Origin: Heracleum sosnowskyi
Lineage: Eukaryota > Streptophyta > Magnoliopsida > Apiales > Apiaceae
NCBI GenBank assembly: GCA_030848705.1
Contig: CM061238.1
Span: 52,739,133 to 52,803,132 of the forward strand
Length of the DNA: 64,000 nucleotides
Direction: 5' to 3'
Below, in pieces: positions 1-11,500 of the stretch. Within the stretch, counting starts at the first letter, position 1. Each line of letters begins with the position of its first letter. The notes under the pieces were generated by a model. The model was not told where the DNA came from and did not search any database. It worked only from the letters and a program-made list of their open reading frames with translations. The translations under genes were made by a program, and so were the position numbers.

Positions 1-2409
1 AGCTAAGGACCAGAGGCAAGTGTTTATACCCTTGCTTATTAATTAAGGGATATTATCTTGAATTATTAGTATGCATGTTGAATGCTTATTACTGAATTTT
101 CAAATGTTGATTTCTTTGCATTGAATTGCAAGTATGTTATTTAATCTCGTAAATTGACGAGTACTCTTTTATACCTTTTGAGTTTATATTCATATTTTCA
201 TATTGATTGGAAAGATATACTTATTATATTGAAAAGTTTGAAGAGATAATTATGGGCCGTATACTAAGGCTTTCTTTTAAAAGACATGATTTTAAAACAT
301 TAGGTTGGAATATTGCCAACCCTAGATGAGTGGGAACTTGTGAACCCTATGTTGAAAATGTTATTTTAAATTCCGAAGCTGTGGTACTTGTTCTACAAGT
401 ATTCCATTTTTCCATCCTGCACCCTTGCAAGTATTATTATTATTTCTTGTTAATACGATCATCTGATCCATTCCCTGATTCGAATTCATTTATGCTGTGC
501 ATGATTTAGTTTACTTCCTTCAAATACGAGGCTTATCTATTATAAGTATATGTTCGAAGGACTTGAACTATTTCTGTCAGAAGTTAATAAACCCTTGTTT
601 TCTTCATTTATAAACTTCACCCTGAATTTTTCTTAAACTTGAACTTGACTTTCTTGTCACTTACCAGATTGTTGAATCTTAACTAATTCTTCCATGATGT
701 GATAATTTGAACTGTTGAGGCCATCTAGAGCCTGTTCTTTGAACCCTATTCTATATTGAGTTGTTACAAATTATGTTGATATCATAATGCCCGTTTCATA
801 TCAGATTCAATCTTGTTGAGCATGTCATTGTTATTCTTCATTATATCCCAGTTGTTACATCGAACTCGTCGATGCTTATTATATTGTCACTTTTCATGTG
901 CACCTCCCCATTGTTGTGTCGATCTCGTCGATACTAGATTATATTGCTATCCCTTTATTGATTCTTCATAATTGAACTGTTTCCTGGAACGTGAGTTTTC
1001 CAGCAATTGTTGTATCAAGGTTGTCGATTCTTCCGATACCTGATTGTCGAAGTAAGGTTGTCATTGGTTCTGACACCTGACGTATATAAAATAGAATTGG
1101 AATGTTTTTAAAAATGGACCAATTATTGGTCGGGCCATTTATGGTCGATGTAATTTAGGCCCAGATTGGCCTTGGATCCGTAGAGGACTATGCATGAGCT
1201 AGTCCGGGGTTGTTGCGTGGCTGGCCAGCAGCACAACCTTTGATTTGATAAAATGTGAAAATCCAATTCTAGAATAAGTTCTTATTTCTGAGATGAGTTA
1301 CATCCATATGTTTCGTTCTTGTGAGTTATGACCTGATTCTCAGGTTTATTCGTTGCATGAAGTTGTTGGTTCGTTGATTATTAATAGTGGTTTCAATCTT
1401 GCTGAAATCACTTACTCTTAATACATTTGGATTCCAAATAGTCGCAATCCACTTCCTTGATTCCATTGGCAGTCGTGAGATATCTATCTTGATGAGTTTT
1501 ATTCATACCGCATATCCAATCGGTACCATGTTGAAGTCTTGAAGTGCGTTCTTTATTCCTTGACCGAGCGTGTTGGCTCATTCTTACCCCTTGATTATTC
1601 TAACCTTCCAGAGTTGTTGGTTTCAGAAAATGTTGTGAATAGATTTGTTATCTTCAAAATTTGTATTTTTGTACAAACTATGGTCTTGAAGACGTATGAG
1701 TTATATTTATTTCATATTTTCTACTTACTATTGTAGATATTGTTGATTCGGTCGCCGTAACGACCAATATAAATCTTTTTGTGTTTTAAACTATTCAATT
1801 GAGAGAAGGAGAATGAGAAATTGTGGTAAATTACCAAACTTGTTTTGAAAATATTAGAGATTATAAATGTTTAAGCCAAAGGCTTGTTTATTTGAAAATC
1901 CAAAGTTTATTTTGGAAACCTTTCGTATTATATTTAATAATGCGCTTGCTGAGCAATTCATTCGCTCATACTTGTTTTATTTATATATATTTTAGCCTGC
2001 CAGAAAGAAGGTGTATTGGCGAGAGTTGTCCGCGTAGCTGATCAGAGATGGGGAAAGATATTAGCGTAAAGACGTTTTGATCCAGAGCATTTGGAGCTAG
2101 TGATAGGTCTTGTATATAGATGTTTCCTATTGAATAATATATTGTATAAGATTAGTTGCCGGTATACTTCTTATCGAAGTTATACTAGTGTATTAGAATT
2201 TGTGTAAAAAGAATGGTTGTAAAGAAGAAAGATTGTTGTAATGAAATTTTGGATTCTTGTTTCTAGCACTATAACCTTTAAAGATTCTTGGTAGAGTTGG
2301 GGTCACAGATATTATTATTATTGTGTTGATTTTATATTGAACAGGTTGTTTGGATTAAGAGTGCAGTGTGACGACCAAATCCTTTGACCCCGGATTTGGG
2401 GGCGTTACA
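1..2409 (+). repeat. 5' LTR (3' half) of gypsy element H
   Basis: The stretch matches 17319-19727 base for base with no length change; I counted about 16 mismatches by eye. It ends in CGTTACA and is followed by a Met-tRNA primer binding site, so it is the downstream half of a 5' LTR whose start lies outside the window. I see no gene in it. Two short open frames (1539-1736 and 1823-2041) recur in the other LTR copy but have no recognisable domain. Confidence 0.93.
2375..2399 (+). other. LTR-terminal hairpin of H (5' copy)
   Basis: Perfect 8-bp inverted repeat CCAAATCC / GGATTTGG around a 9-nt spacer, ending 10 bp before the LTR end. It is repeated in the 3' LTR, and an equivalent is present in the two other gypsy LTRs of the window. 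Confidence 0.7.
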
Positions 2410-2411
2410 GT

Positions 2412-2423
2412 TGGTATCAGAGC
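2412..2423 (+). other. Primer binding site of H
   Basis: TGGTATCAGAGC, complementary to the 3' end of plant initiator Met-tRNA, lies 2 nt after the LTR end. Confidence 0.9.
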
Positions 2424-2671
2424 AAGGGTTATAGTAAAAATAGAAACGAGAGTGTGTGGGAGTGTATATAGTTATACAAGGAACGTCAGAGCTCATTTAG
2501 AGTTCGTATTGGACTATTGGATATAGTACCGCTGAGTGAGTTGAGATGGAGGTATTTGATTGAGATAGTTGTGCTAAAATGGATAGAACTTCTTGTGTTT
2601 GTAGACGTCTATGGCGGAATCTTCGAGGACTATTATGAGTCGACGACGACGTACGATATTGATAACCTTGC

Positions 2672-2758
2672 GACGTGGAAAAGAAGGGCTGAAATCGAAT
2701 AACGTGGAAAAGAAGGGCTGAAATCGAATAACGTGGAGAAGAAGGGCTGAGATCGAAT
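2672..2758 (+). repeat. 29-bp tandem repeat, 3 copies
   Basis: Three head-to-tail copies, at 2672-2700, 2701-2729 and 2730-2758. Each carries the core GTGGAAAAGAAGGGCTGA with one or two substitutions. The array lies in the 5' part of the H interior, where gag would be. Confidence 0.9.
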
Positions 2759-4647
2759 AACGAGCTATCGAAGGAGTCGACGGAGGAGTCATATGTGAAG
2801 ACCTTGGTAATACCTTCCCATCCTAATGAAATATTTGACATTCCTTTAAAAAGAAACCTGTGTTGATGGATATATTCCACCTGTTGATCTTGCATTTGAT
2901 ACTCTTGATCAATCATGTTTTAAATTGCGCCAAAGATTGTTGTTATGCCTATTTCAAATTTTGAGGCTTATGTTATTTAAATTCCAACTCCTTCATTCTT
3001 CCGGAGTGGATAACTCTAATTGTGATGTAACACTATTTGTTGATACTTCCTTTCTGGTTGTTCTTCTTTTCTGAAATAACACCTTTGGAATCTATTCAAT
3101 TTCAATCCAAGGTGTGTATTTGAGATTTCTTATCGAAAGGCCCTGGTTGTCATTCCGACTCTAAATTTCTTTTATATTTCTCTACTCCAACTGAGGTAAA
3201 CAACCCTATTTATAGGGGACACAAGGACTATCTGTCTATGTGATAGAAGTCTGACGGGACACCGTCACTTGTGTGTTGTGAAATACAAGAAGGCTAATTA
3301 CCTTTAGTACTGTCTTAATAGAGACACACAACATTGAGTTCATGTGATCAAATTGGTCTCTCAGTAATTCTTTCACTTCCAATAATGTTTGCTTTGGAAT
3401 ATGCAGATTTGGTAACCCCAATTGTGGGACATTTGCTACGTTATAGAATCTTTCACTTCAAAATATCATGAATTTTTGTTATACCAAATAATCTGGGAGG
3501 TATGCCATTAGGGTGAACTGAAATTTACCCTACCATAATGAACGAAGAATTTGCGATTGAATTACCACGAGCGAAAGCGGACTACGATGCGATTAGAATA
3601 CTAGTAACATATAACGGAGCCAGTTGTTCTCTCTCTATCGATTAACGTTACGATGTGGAAGAGGTGAAGTTAGATAATTCAAAAGTTGATTGGAAATTGG
3701 GGGAAAATGTGTAGTTGTGCTGATGATATCCCATGTTGTGGAAGATGAACATAATAGATTTTTGTCTCAAGGAGAAGAACTTTTAAAATTTGATGATAGG
3801 CTAATAATGGAGAATGAGTTGATCTTTGAGTATTTCAGGATTGTATGATATGGTTGCAAGTCTTTTGCTCACGATAGTTAAGGTAGATCTTACTAGCCAA
3901 TGTGGATGTATAGGATGAGAATCAAAATGACGTTGAGTTGATCAAGCTGTTTGGGAATTGAGATGGAACCATGGAAAAGGTGTCATGAGTGTTACTGTGA
4001 ATGTATCTTCTGAATTATTTAGGAATCAGATGGAGAGCAATTAAGTTATTGGAACTAGGTAGAACAATTTTTAAAGATATGGATTAAGTCACAAAGTTGA
4101 TAAGGAATATTCTCACAATTGTAGATAGGAAAAGAAGATTAAGAGGTGTTAATAAGGATTTAAAGACAATGGATAAGGTAATGATGGGTTGTTTTAAGCT
4201 GAAGAGTTAATTGGCACGGAAGGTATATGATCGTTGAAAGCAGTTGTTAGATATATTGGAAATAGGTATAGTTGACCCAAGAATATGGATGGCTGATAGT
4301 ATGAGTAGTAAAAGAGAGATTTGAGATGTAAATATCTTCGGTACAAGGATTAGAAAGGATGGAGTTTTAAGGTTATGATAACAAGAGATCAACTAGAAGG
4401 AATGACGGAATTAAGGATTCAACCAGGATTGATTAAAGAGAAATGGCTACATAAAGGAAAGAGTTATGAAAAGAGAAATGGAATTCAATTACAGGAAGGA
4501 GCGAGAGAGTATAATGGATAAGAAGGAAATGTAAGGATATATAAGAGATTTAAAAGAATATTGATGTTAGTGAGTGTTTAAGTACTTGAGGTGTTGGAAA
4601 ATGAAGACAGAGTAACAGAGGTATAGTAGACGATTATAACTAAAGAG

Positions 4648-5045
4648 ATTCCTGAATGGAAGTGGAAACATATTAAGATAGACTTTGCAGTAGAGTTGCT
4701 AAGGCTTAGAGCTAATCATGATGTTATTTGAGTTATTATTGACCGATTAACGAGAGATATTTATTAGATGAATTGGTTCATCTCTAGCTATTTGAATGAG
4801 ATAAGATTACGACATGGAATGACGGGTTCAATTGTATTTGACGGAGATCCGCGACTTAATTAAAGAATTCAGATAGACTATGGTTGTGTACTAAATTTTT
4901 AAGGTAATTGGAAGGACCATTTACCGTTGATTAGATTTCCTTACGACAACAGTTACTATGACGATTTTGAATTGCTACCTTACGTCGATCTACTGTGTGT
5001 TGGGAAAGTTGCGTATAAGTTTGCCTACCACTCCATGAGTGGTGT
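4648..5045 (+). pseudogene. Ty3/gypsy integrase remnant
   Basis: Translation in shifting frames gives recognisable pieces of a chromovirus integrase core. First comes IPEWKWKHIKIDF, then a piece ending VIIDRLT after an in-frame TGA. Further on are RHGMTGSIVFDGDPRL, matching the usual HGVPxSIVSDRDPRF around the second catalytic Asp, and NWKDHLPLIRFPYDNSYY, matching the usual DDHLPLVEFAYNNSYH. Several stops and frame changes separate them, and no catalytic Glu region survives. The pattern fits Tekay/Del-type chromoviruses, which also have long LTRs; that lineage call is inference. Confidence 0.75.
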
Positions 5046-5283
5046 ATTCATAGTGTATTTTATAAAATACGAACCTATAGAGATTTAGTTAAATTGTTCT
5101 ATGTTGAGTAACCAATTGAGATATTGAGTCAGTATGAGAGTGATAAGTAATAGAAGAGTCAAATTAGTATGAGTATGAGGAGAAATCCTAAGGTTGAAGA
5201 GTCAACCTAGGAATTTGAGAATGAGATGTTGGAAAATATCCACCTATGTTTGCGCAAGTTGATTCTGAGGACAGAATCCTGTT

Positions 5284-5296
5284 AAGGGGGAAAGGA
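5284..5296 (+). other. Polypurine tract of H
   Basis: AAGGGGGAAAGGA lies directly before TGTAAGATCC, the start of the 3' LTR. Placement and composition are typical for gypsy plus-strand priming. Confidence 0.85.
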
Positions 5297-5592
5297 TGTA
5301 AGATCCGGGAAAATTACGTGTTATTATGTGATGTGAAATGAAATTTTAATTTCATATTAAGAGTTATTAAATGATTTATCTGTTTAAACGTGCTAAGTTA
5401 TTCGTTAAATGATTGAATATGTGATATTGTGGTGCTATGTGAAATGTGTGGGGAATTTGAAATTATTTTGAAAAGGGTGTCATACTATTTTATTTTATTT
5501 TAATTATCGAAAAGAAAATTTGGATCGTTCCCAAATTATTCGGGAGATTGGTATATCGTTCGTACCAATATTTCATTCGTTAAAGTGGGAAG
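5297..5592 (+). repeat. 3' LTR of H, first segment
   Basis: It begins TGTAA, the inverted complement of the TTACA that ends the LTR at 19727, and follows the polypurine tract. It is interrupted after 296 bp by element A and resumes at 15153. The combined length is about 4.87 kb, which is long for a plant LTR but within the known range for Tekay-type elements. Confidence 0.9.
5588..5592 (+). repeat. Target-site duplication of A (left)
   Basis: GGAAG precedes the TG of the LTR and is repeated exactly at 15148-15152. Confidence 0.95.
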
Positions 5593-5911
5593 TGTTAGAT
5601 CAGAATTCAATGATCGTCAGAAGCTAGACTCAACTGATCAGGATTGCTGACGTCATCAGTATTGCATGGTCATCAGTATTTGATCAAGCGTCAGTATCTT
5701 ATTGATCATCAGGATTCCTACTCAGACTATGATCAGGATTGATCATCAGAACTTGAAGCTGATCAGGATTCCTACTTCGAGTTATATTTGGAGTCTAGAT
5801 AAACATGGAAGTTTGTTCCTGGTTTGTAGAATGCAGCTATCGATTAAAGATATGTTTCTATCTTTGTTATGATTAGGACTTATCTTGTTATTGATAGAGA
5901 AGCTGTGTGCA

Positions 5912-5921
5912 CTATATAAAC
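5912..5921 (+). promoter_or_regulatory. TATA box of A 5' LTR
   Basis: CTATATAAAC, followed by AC, is shared with element C (40476-40485) although the surrounding LTR sequence differs. This fits the conserved core promoter position in Sirevirus-type LTRs. Confidence 0.7.
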
Positions 5922-6145
5922 ACAGTTTTGGTTTCAATTTATGTATTCATTAGAGAGAGAACATAATCGAAGAGAAGCTCTTAAGAACAGAATTTCTTGA
6001 GAGAGTTTTTGTAAGCTAGCAGCTCTTAAGAACATCAGAATTTCTTAAGAGAGTTTGTAACAGTTTTATATCAAAGTTAATAAAGCTGTTATTGTTATTA
6101 TTATTGATCTTTCATATTTGTGTTATATAAAGTCGAGAATCTTAT

Positions 6146-6176
6146 ACAATTGTATTCAACCCCCTTCTACAATTGT
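6146..6176 (+). other. U5 hairpin, A 5' LTR
   Basis: Arms ACAATTGTA and TACAATTGT (9 bp, perfect) enclose the loop TTCAACCCCCTTC. The same structure with a different stem sequence occurs in D and E. Confidence 0.75.
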
Positions 6177-6194
6177 TATTTACTGGGCAACAAT

Positions 6195-6206
6195 TGGTAT
6201 CAGAGC
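6195..6206 (+). other. Primer binding site of A
   Basis: TGGTATCAGAGC, 2 nt after the LTR end, complementary to initiator Met-tRNA. Confidence 0.93.
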
Positions 6207-6242
6207 AAACTGATTTAATTCTGAATCAGATACGATCTAAAG

Positions 6243-8555
6243 ATGTCGACAACCAAGTATGAAAGCATGAAGATTCCCATCTTGAAGATATCAGAATATC
6301 CTACATGGAGGGTAAAGATGCTGATGTACCTGGAGGCTATGGATCCTGACTACTTGGACAGGATTCGTGATGGACCATATATACCAACAAAGTTCGTAGA
6401 ACGAACAGATACAGTACCAGAACATTATGTGGTCAAAGCTAAAGCTGAATGGACTCCAGAAGAAAAAGCTCATGTACTCAGGGAACCAAAGATAAAGAAT
6501 ATCTTGCATAATAGCCTTGATGCTGTTATGTCAAACAGAGTGATTGCATGCAAGTCATCAAAAGAAATCTGGGATACTTTGGAAACTCAGTGCCAGGGAT
6601 CTGCATCTGTTAAGAAAAACAGAAGGGCTCTTTTGATTCAAGAATATGAACAATTCGATGCAAGACCTGAAGAGAGCCTGACTGATCTATATGATAGATT
6701 TCTGACACTATTGAACAGCTTATCCTTAGTTGACAAAGTATATGAAACTGAAGATTCAAACACCAAATTTCTTAGAGCTTTACCTGAAGAATGGGATACT
6801 CAGACCTCAATCATTAGACACCAGTATGATCTGAACATTGTGTCTCTTGATGAGATCTATGGGATGCTAAGAACTCATGATCTTGAAGTTCAACAGAGAA
6901 AGAACAAGAAAAGCAGCAAGGCAAAGTCAATTGCTTTGAATGTAGAAGCAAAATCAAAAGGGAAAGCTATGGAGGTCTCTAGAAGGAAAGCAAGAGTAGC
7001 TGAGTCAGATCCTGACGACTCTTCATCAGATACTGATGGCAATCCTGATGCCAATACTGGTGATGAATCTTCTGATTCAGACATGGAAGAGATGGTTGCT
7101 ATGATTGTCAGAAACTTCAGAAGGATGAAGTTCAGGAAGAATAGAAGACAAGGCAACTTTCAGAAAAAGACCTTCAAAGCAGACAAAGACAAGTATATCA
7201 AAAAGGACAGCAAGGGTAGCAAATTTGACAAGTCAAAGGTTAGATGCTACAAGTGTAATGGTATGGGTCACTTTGCTTCTGAATGCAACAAGACAAAGGC
7301 ACTCATCACATCAAGCAAGGATTGGATGGACTCTTCCTCAGAATCTGATACTGAGGTAGTCAACTATGCGTTAATGGCCAATGCTGATGTAACTGCTGCT
7401 CCTGATGATAAGGTACTAAATACTATCTTTGATTTTGATACTGATAATGCTTCTGAGTTAAGACGTTTTCTAAAATCATTACATATTAGTTTTAGAAGTC
7501 AAACTGCTGAGAATACTAGAATCTTATCTGAGATGTCTGACCTTAGAAAGAGGAATGAGATATTAGAAGCTGAATTTTCTCGTATGCAAGAAGTACAAAA
7601 AGAATGTGATAATGCTAAACACATGCACTTAGAGATGACATCTAAATGTACTTCCCTTGAAAAAGAACTTGAATTTGCTAATGAGAAAATCAGAACCTGG
7701 ACAGACTCTGGTAGGAAATTTCATGAGATTAATACCTCTAAGAATTGGAAAGAGTGTCTAGGATATAAGTCAGATGAAGATAAGAAATTAGCAGAGAAAA
7801 TTGTCATTGATGAGACAGTCAGTCCAAAGACCTATAGACATGTTATAGACTCAACCAAATCTAAGATTACTCCTGTTAATTTTGTTTTTGGTAAGGATTC
7901 CAATTCTACTTTTGAAAAGGGATCTTCTTCTACTCAAGGAATTAAAATTATAAAGTCTAAACCTGTCATGAACAAAGTCACTAAGAATGTAGGTCTATTG
8001 TCTCAGAAACAGCTTAAGGATAAAATCTGTGAGGTTACAGATAAGAAAAAGGAAGCTACTGTTAAGAGAAACAGGAATGGTAAAATTGGGATCAATAAAG
8101 AAAATGGTTATAAGTATATCCCAAATGCACCTAGAAAGAGTTGTTTTAACTGTGGTAACTCTAATCATCTTGCTATTGATTGTAAAAAGAGTAAGAAGAA
8201 AATTGCTGAAATTCCTAAGTCTGATGTTAGGAATAGATCAGTATTTTACAAACCACAGAATTCCTGTTTTCATTGTGGTAGTCTATGGCATTCTATTTAT
8301 ACATGTAAAGAGTATCATGATTTGTACTATAACTTTTATGATCCATTGCCTAAGTTTGAAAGTAGTACAAAGTCTGATAGAACTGAAAATGTCATAATGA
8401 AGCATGCTTTTGTTAATATTGATACTGACAAAGCAAATCCTGATGGAGTAAATCCTGTCAGGACTGCTAAAGTCAAAAAGTCTTCTGCTGTTAAATTTAA
8501 TAAAATGCATGAACAAGGAATCCAACAAGTGTGGGTTCCTAAACATTCTGACTAG
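6243..8555 (+). CDS. gag: Gag polyprotein of element A
   Basis: Intact 770-aa ORF starting at the first ATG after the PBS. The N-terminal ~230 residues resemble the copia Gag domain (UBN2 type: EYPTWRVKMLMYLE, SNRVIACKSSKEIWDTLE, FLRALPEEW). Three CCHC knuckles follow the C-x2-C-x4-H-x4-C pattern: CYKCNGMGHFASEC from residue 335, CFNCGNSNHLAIDC from 634 and CFHCGSLWHSIYTC from 675. Between the first and second, roughly residues 410-500, is a heptad-rich stretch that looks like a coiled coil. An acidic Ser/Asp segment with NPD and DTD repeats lies near residue 255. The length exceeds usual copia Gag and fits Sireviruses. It assembles the virus-like particle and packages the RNA. The stop is TAG, and pol follows 15 nt later in the same frame. 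Confidence 0.93.
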   Translation: MSTTKYESMKIPILKISEYPTWRVKMLMYLEAMDPDYLDRIRDGPYIPTKFVERTDTVPEHYVVKAKAEWTPEEKAHVLREPKIKNILHNSLDAVMSNRVIACKSSKEIWDTLETQCQGSASVKKNRRALLIQEYEQFDARPEESLTDLYDRFLTLLNSLSLVDKVYETEDSNTKFLRALPEEWDTQTSIIRHQYDLNIVSLDEIYGMLRTHDLEVQQRKNKKSSKAKSIALNVEAKSKGKAMEVSRRKARVAESDPDDSSSDTDGNPDANTGDESSDSDMEEMVAMIVRNFRRMKFRKNRRQGNFQKKTFKADKDKYIKKDSKGSKFDKSKVRCYKCNGMGHFASECNKTKALITSSKDWMDSSSESDTEVVNYALMANADVTAAPDDKVLNTIFDFDTDNASELRRFLKSLHISFRSQTAENTRILSEMSDLRKRNEILEAEFSRMQEVQKECDNAKHMHLEMTSKCTSLEKELEFANEKIRTWTDSGRKFHEINTSKNWKECLGYKSDEDKKLAEKIVIDETVSPKTYRHVIDSTKSKITPVNFVFGKDSNSTFEKGSSSTQGIKIIKSKPVMNKVTKNVGLLSQKQLKDKICEVTDKKKEATVKRNRNGKIGINKENGYKYIPNAPRKSCFNCGNSNHLAIDCKKSKKKIAEIPKSDVRNRSVFYKPQNSCFHCGSLWHSIYTCKEYHDLYYNFYDPLPKFESSTKSDRTENVIMKHAFVNIDTDKANPDGVNPVRTAKVKKSSAVKFNKMHEQGIQQVWVPKHSD

Positions 8556-8578
8556 TGTTTTACTATTCTGATGCAGGG
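8553..8578 (+). other. Gag-pol junction with splice-acceptor-like sequence
   Basis: After the gag stop come a T-rich tract and TTCTGATGCAG followed by G, a good plant 3' splice site. B and C read ATTGCAG at the same place with one more T, so only A has an in-frame ATG for pol here. Confidence 0.5.
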
Positions 8579-11500
8579 TAAAAAGAAAAATGTGTTAGTC
8601 ATGGATAGTGGATGTTCTGTGCACATGACTGGAAACAAAGCCCTGTTATCAGAATATGAGGAAAAAGCTGGCCCAACTGTGTCTTATGGAGATGGCAACA
8701 TTGGACAAACCTTGGGATATGGCAATATAAACATTGGAAATGTCATCATTGAAAAAGTAGCTCTAGTGAAAGGACTAAAACACAACTTGTTGAGTATTAG
8801 TCAAATCACTAACAGAGGTTATCATGTCAATTTCTATTCCACACATTGTGAAGTAGTCAGTAAAGCAACAGGGAAGATAGCACTAACTGGCTACAGGCAT
8901 GGTAACATATATGAAGCCAACATTCTCTCAGATACTGATGGCTCCCCTACATGTTTCATCAGTAAAGCTTCAGTAGATGAAAGTTGGAATTGGCACAAGA
9001 AGCTTTCTCATCTCAACTTCAGCAACATCAATGAGTTGGTTAAGAAAGAGTTAGTAAGAGGATTACCTAATGTCTTATATACACCTGATGGACTCTGTGA
9101 TGCATGCCAAAAAGCAAAACAAAGAAGGACATCATTCCAGAGTAAATCATAATCCTCTATTGAAGAACCATATCACATGCTACATCTTGATCTGTTTGGT
9201 CCAGTCAACATCATGTCCATCAGTAAGAAAAGGTACACTCTTGTAATTGTTGATGAATATTCTAGATTCACCTGGGTGTATTTTCTGCATAGAAAAGATG
9301 AAACTCCTGAAGTTCTGTTGGATCATGTGAGGATGATTGAGACAACCACAAAGTACAAAGTCAAGATTCTGAGAAGTGATAATGGTACTGAATTTAAGAA
9401 TTCAAAGATGGAAGAGTTCTGCAAATACAAAGGAATCATTCAACAATTCTCTGCTCCGGGCACACCTCAGCAAAATGGAGTAGTAGAAAGGAAGAATAGA
9501 ACTCTTATTGAAGCTGGCAGAACTATGTTGGAAGAAGCTAAATTACCTACATATTTCTGGGCAGAAGCAGTCAACACAGCATGCTATACACAAAATCTCA
9601 CATTGATAAACAGGCATGGTGTCACTCCTTATCAGTCACTCAAAGAGAAGAAACCAAGTCTGAAGCATTTGCATGTGTTTGGCTGTAAATGTTTTGTTCT
9701 CAGAACTCATCCTGAACAGCTAGGGAAATTTGAAACAAAGGCTGATGAAGGAATATTCATAGGTTATCCTACATCAAGAGCCTTCAGAGTTTTTAATTTG
9801 AGAACAAGAACTGTCATGGAGTCAATACATGTATCTTTTGATGATAAGAAGATAACTGGAATCATTGAAGACTCGCATGATAGATTGTTATTTGAAAATG
9901 AAGCTTCCAAGGATCCTGAAGAAATTGAATCAGAAGCTGTCCATTCATCCAGTACTGACGGGTCACCAAATCCTGATGACTCACCAGGTACTGATGATGC
10001 TAATACTGATGATGCAAACAACAGTAATACAACTAGTAGTACTAATGTTGAGGGGGAGCAACAGCATTCAACTACAAGTTCAGAGTCAACTCAATCATCA
10101 GGACAGAATTCTTCAGATACTGATTCAAGTGAAGATCCTGATAACACATCAGGAGGGCATAGCAATAATTCAGGGAGAGCTTCAAATCAATCAAATTCTT
10201 TCAATCAAGATAACACCAATCCAGGGGGATCATCTACTTCAAGAAACAATTTGACACCAGCAAGGAAATGGACAAAAGATCATACTCCTGATTTGATAAT
10301 TGGAGATCCTGATGCAGGTGTTCAAACAAGAAGTGCAACTCAGAATGAATGTTTATATAATAACTTTCTATCCAAGGAGGAGCCTAAGAAAGTTGAAGAT
10401 GCACTTAAAGATGCTGATTGGGTTACTGCAATGCAAGAAGAACTGAATGAATTTGAAAGGAATGAAGTCTGGAAACTGGTACCAAGACCAAAGAATAGAT
10501 CAATTGTTGGTACAAAGTGGATTTTCAAGAACAAGACTGATTCTGATGGAGTCATTATCAGAAATAAAGCTAGACTAGTTGCAAAGGGGTATTCCCAACA
10601 AGAAGGAATTGACTATGATGTAGTTCTACCAATCTGTAGAATTACTGAGAATAATATTAAGTCCTTAGTCAACAGTGATAAGGCAAATGGTTTTATAGGA
10701 AATGCTTTTATTCCTGATGAGGTTAGGTTTTTCTTACATCAGAAAATGCCTACTCGTTATGGACTACTTTCTAATGCTATGGTACAAGGACCAACCCACC
10801 TTGTTCCTGACACAAGCATGCAACCTAAACAGTCTAAACAGTTAACAACCACCTCTACTGTCTCTCAAAAGACTTTAGTTGTAAAATCAAAGAAATCAGC
10901 TAGAACTGATGTGTCTGGAAGGCAATCAGGTTCAAAGGATTTTTCCTCTACACCACTCACTAAAAAGAAGATACAAGGGGGTGTACAAGGGGTCCTGGTC
11001 AAGAAAGCTGATAAAGTTGTTAAGAATGTTCCTGTGAAAAGGAAGTTAAGGTTGATTGATGAAAGTGATTCAGAGGATGACTTACCTATATCCTCTGTGA
11101 TGAATGTGAACAAGGAAGTTGCTGATACTGCTACTAAAGCTGTGGTACCTTCATCAAAACCACAAAAGACAAGGAAATTATCAAAGAGCAGGTATCATAT
11201 TCCTTTGACAGTGCAAATGAAGGATACTGATATTCAGACATCAAATCCTGAAGAGTCATCTACTCCTGATGCTCTAGCAAATCCTGATGTTAGTATTCCT
11301 GATGCAACAACAAAAGTTGTCTCTCTATCAGACTCTCCAGCCTCTCCATCTCAGATTAGAGAAATTTCTTGGGAGAAGGTTTCTACAACTGCTTCCTTGG
11401 TTGGTCTTACACCTACATCAAAGAAAAAGAGGAATGCAGAAGAGTTAGTCTATCAGAGACAGAAGAAGCTGAAAGGATCAAGCCCACAAGAACCTGAATT

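Larger units (their letters stand above)
2410..5296 (+). other. Decayed internal region of gypsy element H
   Basis: This 2.9-kb stretch between the PBS and the polypurine tract has no long ORF. The internal region of an autonomous chromovirus is usually about 4.5-6 kb, so much is missing. I recognise only integrase remnants near the 3' end and a short tandem repeat near the 5' end. The rest has many stops in all frames and looks like mutated gag-pol. The contrast with the near-identical LTRs suggests a non-autonomous, LARD-like element. Confidence 0.75.
5593..6192 (+). repeat. 5' LTR of element A
   Basis: It starts TGTTAGATC and ends GGGCAACA. The first 180 bp are packed with variants of ATCAGGATT / ATCAGTATT, the family word that recurs in the coding regions. 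A TATA box, CTATATAAAC, is at 5912-5921. The end carries a 9-bp stem hairpin. Confidence 0.95.

Noticed and set aside
1539..2041. Two open frames (65 and 72 codons), repeated at 18857-19359
   Set aside because: They are kept only because the two LTRs of H are nearly identical. No domain, no strong start context, and they lie in LTR sequence.
6193..6206. tRNA gene fragments at the TGGTATCAGAGC sites
   Set aside because: These are primer binding sites next to LTR ends. No cloverleaf sequence surrounds them.
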